A DNA stretch of 64,000 nucleotides from Protopterus annectens (lineage: Eukaryota > Chordata > Ceratodontiformes > Protopteridae): the NCBI RefSeq assembly GCF_019279795.1, contig NC_056738.1:404545245-404609244 (forward strand), written 5' to 3'. Both the position numbers and the translations under genes were made by a program. Under the pieces are notes generated by a model that was not told the origin of the DNA, did no database searches, and saw nothing but the letters and a program-made list of their open reading frames with translations. Shown piece after piece: positions 20,838-31,599 of this stretch (positions are counted from its first letter, which is position 1; each line of letters begins with the position of its first letter).

Positions 20838-22395
20838 ACTTATCCTTAACTCTTCCCAGCCTTGCCCAAGTACTTGCGCCTTTAGGAGAGAAACTTGCAC
20901 TGCATGCCAAAAACTGGCAATACATTACCCAAGACAAATTGTTTCCCAGGGATACAGATTCCAATTCCACTCACTCCCATCCATAAGTGGATGGCTAAAC
21001 CTCCCCCCAAACGAGTGGGCAGAGGCCCAAAAGCAAGTACTTTCTCTTCTCCGTATCAGGGCTATTCAACCTGTCCCAGCAGAACAAAGGGGGCAAGGCT
21101 TTTACTCCAGACTGTTTCTGGTCCCCAGAAAAGAAAACTCTTGGTGTCCTAGCCTGGATCTGTCTATTCTCAACACCTTTTTGGTGGTTCCAAAATTCAC
21201 AATGATAACTCTCCAACAGCTGCTTCCTATGCTAGCGAAGGACTCCTGGCTAGCAACCCTAGATTTAAAAGAAGCTTATCTGCACATCACCATAAGGGAA
21301 TCTTGCAGGAAATACCTACTCTTCAGAGCAGGCTGTATGCACTATCAGTTCTCACCACTTCCCTTTGGCTTATCTACTGCGCCCAGGGTATTCACAAAGT
21401 GCCTAGCTCCAGCCATTGCAGGCAGAGAGGAATTCAAATTTACCCATACTTAGACGATTGCCTGATTCAGGCGGATAGTCAGGAATTGCTACTTCAGCAA
21501 CTGGCATTTGTAAGGAGACTTGTAACTTCACTGGGGTACACCATCAACGAAAATAAATCACAACTGGTACCCAGCCAACAGATTGTATTCTTGGGAGCAA
21601 GCTTGAACACAACTTCCCAGATGGCATTCCTCACTCCAGAGAAACAAATTTATTTTGACAAAGTATTTCAATCTACTGGCCACCAAAACCCGGCTATCTG
21701 CAAGAAAAATACTGCAAGCCCAAGGGTTCATGGCCTCTTGCATTCTACTAATTCCATATGCAAGACTGCATATGAGGAAACTTCAATGGTACCTAAAAAG
21801 TCTCTGGTGTCAACATTCACAGGATCTGGAAACAATGATTCCTATCATTCCTTGCCTAAGGACAGGGTTCCTTTGGTGGGCAGAGGCCTGCAACTACAAC
21901 AAGGGACTCCCTTTCACTCTACCCCCTGCCGCCCAAACCCTAACAACAGATGCATCAGACTATGCATGGGGGGCTCACATGGCAGGGCAGTGCATTCAGG
22001 GCAAATGGAACCCAAAGCAAATGCATCTGCATATCAATCAAAAAGAAATGTTAGCTGTATAGAATGCTCTGACAGCCTTCAAAGGCCTTATTCTTCCAGG
22101 ACAACTATTGGTGAAGACAGACAACACCACAGTTATGTGGTACATAAACAAGCAGTTGGGAATCCATTCCTACCCACTCTGCAGACTAGCCATGGCTCTG
22201 TGGAACACAGCCTTGAGCAACCAAGTGCACGTACAAGCTCAATTCCTGCCAGGCAAACTAAATTCACTGGTAGATGACTTGAGCAGAAATCTCATGGACC
22301 CACATGAGTGGAAATTGGAACCAGAAATATTAAAGCTTTTAACAGGTGGGAGACACCAGAGGTGGACCTTTTTGCTTCCCCTCAGAACTATCAAT
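20838..22395 (+). pseudogene. DIRS RT and RNase H, copy 2
   Basis: RT blocks: WLATLDLKEAYLHITIRESC (21248-21307), YQFSPLPFGLSTAPRVFTKC, and YPYLDDCLIQADSQELL (about 21441) with the catalytic YLDD, in frames 21181 and 21303. RNase H: QTLTTDASDYAWGAHMAGQ (about 21938), LHINQKEMLAV followed by a stop at 22060, VKTDNTTVMWYINKQ (22111) and FLPGKLNSLVDDLSRNLMD. A short deletion in the RT N-terminal region near 20945 removes sequence present in copies 1, 3 and 4. Not functional. Confidence 0.88.
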
Positions 22396-23690
22396 TGAGC
22401 AAATATTGCACCAGAACTCCCCACAGCCAAGCTTGGAAAGTGGATGCCCTGTTCTTCACCTGGGAAAGCCTCTCAGTCTATGCCTTTCCCCCTCTGCCAC
22501 TCCTCTCGAAGGTTCTACTAAAAATCAAACAGGACAAGCCAAGGGCAATTCTGATTGTGCCAGACTGGCCACGTCAGCAACTGGTACCCTCTTTTGCACA
22601 GTATGACAGTGCTACAACCATGGCACCTGCCTCAGACTTTTTCCCTGCTGCCCCAGCAGGTGGGCCAAATTCTGCACCCTCAGCTACAGAACCTGAACCT
22701 TGCAGCCTGGCTTATCTCCTGAATTCAACACCAGCAACCCTCAGTAAGCAGGTGCTGGATGTCATTCTTGAGGCAAGGAGGCGTTGTACTAGAAAATCCT
22801 ATTTAGAAGAATGGAAAAGATACTGTTCCTGGAGCCAGTCTCAGGGAATGGGCACAAATGTGCCCAGCTTACCTCCTATACTAGATTACTTAACAGAAAT
22901 GCTCCACAAAGGCCTATCCTTCTCTTCAATTAAGATTCATGCCTCTGCCATCTCAGCTCACTATAATACTGAGCCACTCCTCTTCTCTCATCCTCTGGTA
23001 AAACAGTTCCTGAGAGGACCAAAAAATGTAAGACCCCCCCCCAGGAGAGCTCCCACTCTAGTCTGGGACCTTAACTTTGTATTAGAAAAGCACACTCGTC
23101 TGCCCTTTGAACCTGTGGCCACAGCAGAGTTAAAATTCCTCTCATGGAAAACAGCTTTACGTCTAGCCATCACTTCAGCAAGAAGAGTGTCTGAATTGCA
23201 GGCCTTTATGGCAGTGGAACCCTTCATTATCTTCCATGCAGACAGGGTTTCCCTCAGGACTAACCCATCTTTTATGCCCAAGGTGGTATCTAGTGTGGTT
23301 TTAAACCAGTCCATTCATTTGCCAACCTTTTTTCCTAATCCTCAGAATAAAGGGGAAAGGATCCTGCATCTCCTGGACGTGCACAGGCAGCTTAGGTTCT
23401 ATCTGGACAGGACTAAGCCTCTCAGAAAATCTGACCAGCTGCTAGTCAGCTTTGCTGCAGGGGCTGAGGGCAAGGCCATTTCAAAGCAAACCATTTCTAA
23501 ATGGATAGCACACTGCATCCATTTCTGCTACAAGCACCATAGGAAACCTACCCCACAGGGGATCGGAACGTATTCCACTAGGGCTACATCTACCTCTACA
23601 GCATTTCTCAGGGGAGTCCCTACCAGGGACATCCTGGAGCTCTGTGCACACATTCACCAAGCACTACCACTTGCCTATATTTTCTAAATC
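22308..23690 (+). pseudogene. DIRS tyrosine recombinase, copy 2
   Basis: A 459-codon open frame, the longest in the window, covers the region upstream of the recombinase and nearly all of the recombinase. It has RRRCTRKSYLEEWKRYCSW, SSIKIHASAISAHYNTEPL, TSARRVSELQAFMAVEPF (catalytic Arg), QTISKWIAHCIHFCYKHH, then YSTRATSTSTAFLRGVPT where copies 1 and 3 have HSTR, so the catalytic His of H-x-x-R is Tyr. A deletion of about 11 bases near 23640 shifts the frame, so the nucleophile segment KHYHLP is read out of frame. Despite its length it is inactive. Confidence 0.88.
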
Positions 23691-24149
23691 CAGACCTGGA
23701 TTTGCCACAGCAGTCTTACAGGGCCCGATTGCCAGCCCTAATGCTTCAAAACTACCTCCACCCTTCTTTAGCTTTGGGAATCAACCCAAATGTGATGACT
23801 GCAACAGTGAAACACAAAGAACATAGTACAGATGTTCTTCGTGTTTCACTGTTGCAGTCATCACATTTGGATTATCTGTTTGTAGTAACCCTCTGTCAGC
23901 CTGATTATCAAAGTCATGGGTCCTGTGTCAGTTGCTGTCTCATCTTCCATGACGTCAGGTAGTCAGGGGTATAAAGCATGCAGCCGACACCATTACGTCA
24001 GTCTTTCTTGCCGTGTGGTGCCCGAAGCAGAAGCAGTTCGCAAGTGCTGGTCGGGCGACTCCTGAAATTTTCGTTTTTGAGTTTCAGAACTGAAGTCTTC
24101 AACTAAAGCTAAGTACCCCGTTGGGGAAACTTTTTCTTGCTCTAAACCA

Positions 24150-25948
24150 ATGTCAGTAAAAGTCAATAATTGTAATTCTTGTGGAAAGCAAATACCTCGT
24201 AAAGATTTTCATTCGTACTGTATTCCTTGCCTAGGCCCTGACCACGACGTACCTCGCTGTCGGTTTTGTGCCTTATTTAAACCACAAACTATTCATCGTT
24301 GGTACATTTTTGCTTCTAAATATTTTGGTTCTCAGTTCAATTATCCAGATATGTCTTCGGTAAGCCACCTGACTACCGACATTCTAAAAAACGCAAAGAT
24401 AAAGACAGGGACAGGCCGCCTAGGTCCAAAGCTGCCGACAGTGCTTCTCCTAAGCTAGTCGCCAGTTCGCCGGTACTCAGTGAGGTGCTTTTGCAGCCCT
24501 TGATACCCGCTACTTCAGATTCGCAGGCCTCTACTGAGACCCATTTGGAGTCTGGTATGCCACAAGATGCTTCAACTGTGGAGCCTGCGGATGTCTCTAC
24601 CTTGGATGGGTCCGGAGCCGCTGTGCAGGCACTGGCTTCTGAGGGTGTATTCAGGCCTACTGACTTGCATATTAAACCAATGCCATCCTCTTCTTCTAGG
24701 CCTAAAACTCGAGTCATGCCTAGGAAACTTATGCCCTGATTGCATGGACATGCCTCTATGCCTAAATAACAAATGATAAGAATGGCTGAAGACCTTATTA
24801 CTTTAATCAGGGGAAGCCAATCTTCCCCCTCTAAGAGATTTAGGACTGAATTTTCTTATGATACTTCTGACTAGGATTCTGAAATTTCTGTCTCTTCTGA
24901 TTACCGGGATTTACCTTTATCTACCTATGAGGATTCTGATGCAGAGGACTCTGTTCCCTTTGCTTCTCCCCCAGAGGATTTTTCTTTTGGTGAAACCTTG
25001 CATACTCTTAAGGAGCATTTTCACTGGTAAAGCCAGGGTTGCTCTGATTCTAAAAAGAGGCTTAGAGATTTCTTACTCCTGCCCCAACACAGGCCTTTAG
25101 CTATCCCTCCTGTGCTGGACATTGTTGATGATGCCTTTTCGGATTCTAGCTTGGCCCCTGACTCTTTACCTCCTGCTCCCAGAAAACTTGATAGATATTA
25201 CAGGGTTCGTGATTCTCACAAGTTCCTTTTTAAAAATCCTACTGCGGATCCTGAGACCATTTCACAGGGACCCAAGGGCATTAAGGCTATTACTGCCAAA
25301 AATCCTACCCCCTCTGATAGAGATTCCAGGGCCCTGGATAGATGGGGTAAGAAGGTTTACACCTCTGCAACCTTGGCCATCAGGGCCTTAAATTGCCAGT
25401 TTCATATATTAAAGTATCAACAGCATATTATTGGATTGCTTAAACAGAAAATCATGTTGATTCCTGATTGTGCTGAAAATAAGGATTTACTGGGTTTAAT
25501 GCATTCTGCTGAACAGGTTGGTTTGTGATTTTGATTCACTAGAGGCATTTTGCAGGGCTGCTGTCACCGGGTCTGTACTTAGAAGGCATGCTTGGCTTAA
25601 GGAGCAATCTTTGCCAGATCATGTTAAAACTAAATTGCTGGATGCTCCCTTAAATCAGGATCTCCTGTTTGGCAATAAAGCAGAAGTTCTTAAAAAGATG
25701 GAGGAAAAAGCTAAATCTATGCAAAATGTTAAAGATTTCTTACAAGTGCAGCCTCCTAGATTTAGTAGGCATTGGCCCTCAAAAAATTGGTCCTTTGCTG
25801 CCTCTTCCAGGCCTTCTCAGTTCAAACCCAGAACCAGCAGAACACCCAGGCTTCAGTCCCAGGGTACACACAGAACTAAGCAGTGGGGGGTTCCCACTTC
25901 CACATCAGGGAGTAGTAAGACTCCCCCCTGTGGTAAGCTGTCTCAATG
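24150..25948 (+). pseudogene. DIRS ORF1 (gag-like), copy 3
   Basis: The start MSVKVNNCNSCGKQIPRKDF has an intact first Cys pair; the cluster continues CIPCLGPDHDVPRCRFCALF. Later blocks lie in other frames: TLDGSGAAVQALASEGVFRP (24485 frame), the acidic and DFSFGETLHTL region (with a stop near 25028), DRWGKKVYTSATLAIRALN (25112 frame) and SCRAAVTGSVLRRHAWLKEQ-like sequence at 25560. Broken at four or more places. The N-terminal zinc-type cluster is the best preserved of the four copies. Confidence 0.86.
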
Positions 25949-25959
25949 ACTTAACTTTA

Positions 25960-27630
25960 GCACCTCCAAGCACTTTTCAGCTGACTGCTCCTTTAGGTGG
26001 AAAGATTGCTCTGCAAGCAAAAAACTGGGAACTCATTACCCAGGACAAATGGGTTTTAAACATAGTTTTCCAAGGATACAGATTTCACTTCAACACGTTA
26101 CCAACCCCAAACGGTTGGCCAGATCTACCCCCAAATCAGTGGGCAGAGGCTCAAAAGCAAGTACTTTCTCTCTTAAGATTAGAGGCTATTTAGACTGTAC
26201 CAGAAGAGGAAAAGGGACAAGGCTTCTACTCAAGACTTTTCCTGGTACCCAGAAAAGACAGCTCATGGCATCCTGTCCTGGACCTGTCTATCCTAAACAC
26301 CTTTTTGGTGATTCCAAGATTCAAGATGCTAACTCTTCACAAGTTGCTTCCCATGATAGGCAGAGATGCCTGGTTGGCAACACTGGATTTAAAGGAAACC
26401 TACCTGCACATCCCAGTCAGGGAATCTTGCAGAAAATACCTACACTTCAAAGCAGGCTGCATGCACTATCAGTTCTCTGCACTGCCGTTTGGCTTATCTA
26501 CTGCGCCCAGGGTATTCACAAAGTGCCTAGCTCCAGTCATTGCATTTTGCAGGCAAAGAAATATTCAAATATACCCATACCTGGACGATTGTCTAATTCA
26601 GGCAGAAAGCCAGGACATACTTCTGAATCACTTGGTATTTGTACAAAATGTGTTAACTTGTCTGGGGTACACCATAAACGAAAATAAATCACATCTGGTA
26701 CCCTGTCAACAAATTATATTCCTGGGAGCAAGCTTGAACACAACTTCCCAGATGGCTTTCCTCACACCAGAGAAACAAATTCATTTGACAACTTACTTCA
26801 CACTAATGGCCACAGAAACCCTGCTATCTGCAAGGCAAATATTGCAAGCCTTGGGATTCATGGCCTCGTGCATTCTACTAATTCCATATGCAAGACTGCA
26901 TATGAGGAAACTACAAAGGTATCTAAAAAGCCTATGGTGTCAACATTCTCAGGATATAGAAGCAATGATTACTATCATACCTTGCCTACGGTTAGAATTC
27001 CTTTGGTGGGCATAGACCTGCCACCAAAACAAGGGACTGCCATTCACTCTACCCCCTGCCACCCAAACCCTAACAGACGCATCAGACTATGCATGGGGGG
27101 GCTCACCTGGCAAGGAAGTGCATTCAGGGCAAGTGGAACCCAAGTCAAATGCACCTGCATATCAGTCAAAAAGAAATGTTAGCTGTACAGAATACTCTGA
27201 CAGCCTTCAAGGACCACATTCTTCCAGGACAATTAATGGTAAAGACGGACAACACCACTGTTGTGTGGTGCATAAACAAGCAGGGGGGTACCCATTCTTA
27301 CCCCCTCTGCAGACTAGCCATGGCTCTGTGGAACACAGCTTTGAGCTACCAAGTTCCTCTACAGGCTCAATTCCTGCCAGGAAAACTAAATACACTGGCA
27401 GACGGACTAAGCAGAAATCTCATGGACCCACATGAGTGGAAACTGGAACCAAAGATTTTCAACATGTTGATCAACAAATGGGGGATCCCAGATATAGACC
27501 TGTTTGCCTCCTCCCAGAACTACCAATTGGACAAATTCTGCACAAGGACTCCCAACAAACAAGCTTGGAAAGTGGATGCTCTGTCCTTCAGCTGCCTTTC
27601 CTCCTCTGCCTCTCATCTCCAAAAGTACTA
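25960..27630 (+). pseudogene. DIRS RT and RNase H, copy 3
   Basis: The frame at 26305-27015 is 236 codons and includes WLATLDLKETYLHIPVRESC, YQFSALPFGLSTAPRVFTKC, YPYLDDCLIQAESQDILLNH and PLVPCQQIIFLGASL-type sequence: the whole RT palm and thumb without a stop. RNase H follows from about 27060 (TDASDYAWGG, then frame 27089 with LHISQKEMLAVQNTLTAFKD, VKTDNTTVVWCINKQGG and FLPGKLNTLADGLSRNLMD). A TAG near 27013 and a small deletion near 27075 break the fusion. Here the RT itself is intact in one frame. Confidence 0.88.
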
Positions 27631-27719
27631 CTAAAGACCAAACAGGACAAAGCAAGGATGCTACTGATTGCAGCAGACTGGCCATGCCAACACTGGTACC
27701 CCCACTTGCGCAGTGTGTC

Positions 27720-28875
27720 ACAGCTGGCCCCATGGCACCTACCTCAGACCCCTACCCTGCTCTCTCAGCAGGAGAGCCAGATTCTGCACACCCAGCTTCA
27801 AACCCTGAACCTGGCAGCCTGGCTAATTACCTAATCTGTCTGTTACCATCCCTCAGTAAACAAGTGTTGGATGTCATTTTGGAGGCAAGGAGGCCTAGTA
27901 CTAGAAAATCTTATGCTGAAAAATGGAAAGGATTCTGTGCCTGGAACCAAACTCCAAGGAATGGCTACAGCAGCGCCCAATTTACCTCAGATTATTCAAT
28001 ACTTAATGGAGATGCTTCACAAGGGCCTTTCCTTTTCCTCCATCAAAATTCACGCATCAACCATTTCAGCTCATTACAACACAGAACCACCCCTCTTTTC
28101 TCACCCACTGCTCAAGCAGTTCGTCAGAGGGGCCAAAAACGTAAGACCACCCAGGAGAGCCCCAACTCCAGCCTGGGACCTTAATTTTGTATTGGAAAAA
28201 CTCACTCTTCCTCCTTTTGAACCAGCTGCAACTGCAGAGTTAAAATTCCTTTCTTGGACAACAGCTTTCCTTTTAGCAATCACTTCAGCAAGAAGAGTAT
28301 CTGAATTACGGGCCGTTATGGCAGTGGAGCCTTTCATCATCTTTCAGGTGGAGAGGGTGTCCCTCAGGACCAATCCCTCTTTCATGCTCAAGGTGGTACC
28401 CAGTGTGGCTCTTAATCAGTCCATTCATTTACCAACCTTCTTTTCCAGTCCACAGAACAAAGGGGAACGGATACTGCAGTCCTTAGATGTGCACAGACAA
28501 CTTAGATTTTACTTGGACAGGACTAAACCTCAAAGGAAATCTGAATAACTGCTGGTGGCATTTGCTGCAGGGGCAGAGGGGAAGGCTATTTCAGAGCAAA
28601 CCATTTCTAAATGGATAGGCCATTGCATTCATTTCTGCTATAAGCACCATGGAAAACCTGTCCCACAGGGGGTTAGACCCCATTCAACCAGGGCTGCATT
28701 TACCTCTACAGCCTTTCTCAGAGGTGTCCCTGCCAGGGACATCCTAGAAGCTGCTACATGGTGTTCTGTACATACATTCATCAAGCATTACTATTTGCCA
28801 ATTTACTCTAAATCCAGAGCTGGCTTTGCCACTGCAGTCTTGCAGGGCCTGATAGCTGGTCCTAATGCTATCTAA
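27720..28875 (+). pseudogene. DIRS tyrosine recombinase, copy 3
   Basis: RRPSTRKSYAEKWKGFCAW begins in one frame and continues in the frame at 27871: SSIKIHASTISAHYNTEPP, TSARRVSELRAVMAVEPF (catalytic Arg). A TAA stop at 28546 falls where the other copies read KSEQLLV. The next frame (28555-28875) holds QTISKWIGHCIHFCYKHHGK, RPHSTRAAFTSTAFLRGV (H-x-x-R) and FIKHYYLPIYSKS (nucleophile Tyr). All catalytic residues are visible; the damage is one stop plus one frameshift. Confidence 0.88.
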
Positions 28876-28911
28876 ATTCCTCCTCCCATCCTTAGCTTTG
28901 GGAATGTACCC

Positions 28912-29130
28912 AAATGTGATGACTGCAACAGTGAAACACGAAGAACATAGTACATTTGTGTACACTTACCATAAATGTAGATGTTCGAGTGTATTCACTG
29001 TTGCAGTCCTGGTTACCCTCCCTCCAGCCCCCTGACTTCTTTTGGCTATACCTCTATTCTCCTTTACTATACTTAAAAGCTTTTTGGTGTATTTGCTTTT
29101 TTGTTGGAGGTATAACCTTGTTGAGATATA

Positions 29131-29173
<43 letters not shown>

Positions 29174-29437
29174 CACACATATATATTTAATTGCTTCCCA
29201 TTAAGGGGGGCACCTGACATCTGGGGCAAGAAAAACTGATGTAATGGCGTCGAGTGCTTGCTTTATACCCCTGACTACCTGATGTCACGGAAGATGAGAC
29301 AGCAACCGACGCAGGACCCAAGACTTTGATAATCAGGCCGACTGAGGGCTACTACAAGCAGATAACCCAAATGTGATGACTGCAACGGTGAATGCACTTG
29401 AACATCTACATGTATAGTAAGTGTACACAACTGTACT
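28912..29437 (+). repeat. ICR, spacer with (TA)n and right repeat, DIRS copy 3
   Basis: The ICR region (about 28912-29010) is followed by a spacer that contains a (TA)n run of about 20 units near 29137-29170, absent from the other copies. The right inverted repeat (about 29210-29437) carries TGATGTCACGGAAGATGAGA and the terminus AACATCTACATGTATAGTAA. Confidence 0.83.
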
Positions 29438-29862
29438 TTGTGTACACTTACCATAAATGCAGAATTTCTAGTGTATTCCCTGTTGCAGTCCCGGTTACCC
29501 TCCCCCCAGCCCCCTGACTTCTCTTGACTTCTATCCTTCTATCTTTTTTGTCTGGCATATCTTATATCATTGGTATTTGTTTTTTGCTGGGGGAATTACA
29601 TACCATGTAATTGCTTCCTATTTTGGGGGCACCTGACATCTGGGGCAAGAAAAACTGGTGTAATCGCGTCGGCTGCATGTTTTACACCCCTGACGACCTG
29701 ACGTCATGGAAGAAGCGACAGCATCCGACGCAGAAATTCCAAGACTCTGGTGTTCAGGCCGACTGAGGGCTACCTGCAGGCAGATAACCCAAATATGATG
29801 AAGGCAACAGTGAATACACTCGAACATCTACATTTATGGTAAGTGTACATAACTGTAGTGTT
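29438..29862 (+). repeat. Right end of DIRS copy 2 (after copy 3)
   Basis: A second complete ICR/spacer/right repeat set directly follows copy 3. GTGTACACTTACCATAAATG resumes the ICR of copy 2, and the right repeat has GACAGCATCCGACGCAGAAA, matching the reverse complement of copy 2's left repeat (18775-18800) rather than copy 3's. The end AAGTGTACATAACTGTAGTG abuts minus-strand retroviral RT sequence, the counterpart of the flank at 18681. Confidence 0.88.
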
Positions 29863-30610
29863 TTACAACTGCAATTTCTTTTTGTCCTTTTGTAAGTAAA
29901 AGCAAACAAATGCTTGACTGTTAGGGTGAAATGGAACCGAGAAGACACAAACAGAAATGTCAATAACACAAAAAGTAGAGGAAATTGAGCTAATAATTGT
30001 AGTTGGGTTAAGTACGAATAGGTACTGAATTTACATCTCTATGCTATTGAACAAACTGCTTTTTTTTGTTTTTTTTAAGGGAGTACGAGTGCACTACAGA
30101 CACTTTTAGTTTGCACTTTGATTCCTTGATGAAATGGTGCTAAAATTACATATTCGTTTCTCTTGTCTACTACTGCTGAGAAGAGATGCCGAATAATCTA
30201 TCTATGGGAGTGACTCAAGGTTTTAAATTGTCTTGTACAGATTCTGCATCTTCAATTTAGCCTTTCTCATTGTCATGGAAAGTCCGTAGCTAAATGAGAG
30301 AAAGAAGGAATGAGTCGCCATTGAAGTTGTCATGTAGCTGTTCGATTCTTAGGATAGCAAACTGCGTCTTTAATCTATATTGGGACTGGGAGGATACAAA
30401 TCAGAGGATAGTAGTTTGTTTGAAATGCCCTAAGGGATCCCATCAGGGGTACAATAGTTTGTACAGTTTAATTTACACATTAAATCTCTGCCTAGCAGGT
30501 TGATTGGTGCAGAAGTTTCTGTAATGAAAGCATGTTTAACTTGCAGAGGCTTCACCTGAATAGGCACAGGTGTATGTTTGCTAATTTTGTGGTTCAGAAT
30601 ATTTAGAAAG
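29863..30610 (-). pseudogene. Endogenous retrovirus pol: protease end and RT N-terminal part
   Basis: On the minus strand, near 30520-30440, APINLLGRDLMCKLNC is the retroviral protease C-terminal motif, followed by a decayed protease/RT junction. Nearer the DIRS end (about 30050-29880), LNPTTIISSISSTFCVIDIS and VFSVPFHPNSQAFVCF match the RT N-terminal palm (the VIDL-x-x-AFF-type strand, with the catalytic Asp position visible). This is the upstream half of the same provirus whose RT C-terminus starts at 18681. The catalytic Y-x-DD block is absent from both halves. Stops are frequent. Confidence 0.75.
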
Positions 30611-30738
30611 TGGGAGGGTTATTATATCAGATGAAGCTACCATGCAGCTTTAGTGCCTAATGAGGAAAGGAATGCTTACATCTTTTACTTTTAACTTAAA
30701 AGGACCTTGTTAATCTGCAGGCAGCAAAGGAAGTAAAG
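30611..30738. other. No recognised feature
   Basis: Short AT-rich stretch between the retroviral protease remnant and the family B DIRS end; may be upstream provirus sequence. Confidence 0.4.
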
Positions 30739-31295
30739 TACACTTGTGTGAGTTGGTATTACAATAACAGTAGATGTTCGAATGATCACTGCTGCAGTAG
30801 CGTTAGCTGTATGGTTTATATCCTACCAAGGACCAGCTTCCAAAGCTTCAGGGCACCTTCCCCATACCCAAACTGTCAAGCAGCTTGAGAAGAGCTGTCT
30901 AAAAAGAGAAGTCTTGTCACAAAGCTCTTCAGAGCTTTCCTACCAGTAGAGAGAGGGAGGCTGAGCCCTTCAGGGACAATGCTAGGAATAACAAAAAAGT
31001 AAATGTCCACAGCCTGGCAAAAAAAAAAAAAAAACCACACCAAAAAACAAGGGGGTGGAGAGAGGGAGCGGCTAGTACAGCACTGATAATTCGAACATCT
31101 ACTGTTATGGCAAGATCAACTTGCACAACTGTTCTCTGTTCTTCATAATTGATCTTTACTCCAGAAGCCATAGCTATACAGGTAGATTACCATAACTAAC
31201 TATATTTAGGAGGAGGAAAGAGAAGGGTCCAGGAGCCCCTTGAGAATGGTCCTAGCAAACTTGATCTAGACCTAGAGAAGGAATCAAGCTTATAG

Positions 31296-31590
31296 TTGTT
31301 GTTTGTCTTTGTTGTTTGTCTTTCGGCTTTTCCCGGTTAGGTGTCGCCACAGCGGAACTCCTGTCCACTAATGATTGGCAGTAGATTTTACCGAACGCTG
31401 AGGTGCCAGCTCGACGTCCAACCTTCAGTGAAGGCACGCCCATTTACGCATGTCTTTTGAATGCCCATCCAACTGCGGGGAGGGCATGCAGACTCCACAC
31501 AGAAGGCATTCCCCGCACTCCAGCCGAGAATCGAACGGGAGAACCTCTTGCTGTGACGCAACAATGCTACCGCTGCACCACCTCAGCATT
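31296..31590 (-). mobile_element. V-SINE-like tRNA-derived SINE with 18-bp TSD
   Basis: On the minus strand it begins AATGCTGAGGTGGTGCAGCG with a pol III A box (TGGTGCAGCGG, 31570-31580) and B box (GTTCGATTC within 31528-31539) at tRNA spacing. It continues with GTGTGGAGTCTGCATGCCCT and AAAGACATGCG, and ends CCGCTGTGGCGACACCTAAC, then a CCGAAAG motif and (ACAA)-like tail. These central and tail motifs resemble the V-SINE superfamily as I recall it. AAGGAATCAAGCTTATAG (31278-31295) and AAGGAAGCAAGCTTATAG (31591-31608) are the target-site duplication, one mismatch. It sits a few codons after the recombinase nucleophile Tyr of DIRS family B. Confidence 0.85.
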
Positions 31591-31599
31591 AAGGAAGCA

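Larger units (their letters stand above)
18682..23830 (+). mobile_element. DIRS family A, copy 2, left and coding part
   Basis: It starts with GATGTTCTTCGTGTTTCACT immediately next to the retroviral RT remnant. Left repeat, ORF1, RT, RNase H and recombinase follow in order. The sequence stops in its ICR at AACATAGTACA (23830), where copy 3 begins with no intervening base. The missing right part is found at about 29440-29862: the private bases of its left repeat (ATACCAGAGTCTTGGGATTT) pair with the distal end (AAATTCCAAGACTCTGGTGT), not with the nearer one. Copy 2 is therefore split by copy 3. Confidence 0.9.
23831..29437 (+). mobile_element. DIRS family A, copy 3, nested inside copy 2
   Basis: A full-length element whose left repeat (from GATGTTCTTCGTGTTTCACT) directly abuts the ICR of copy 2. 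Its private left-repeat bases (GATTATCAAAGTCATGGGTC) pair with the nearer right repeat (ACCCAAGACTTTGATAATC, about 29317-29336), showing these ends are one unit. After its terminal GTACACAACTGTACTTT the copy 2 ICR resumes as TGTACACTTACCATAAATGC. ORF1, RT, RNase H and recombinase are present but carry stops. The exact last base is uncertain by about three positions. Confidence 0.9.
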
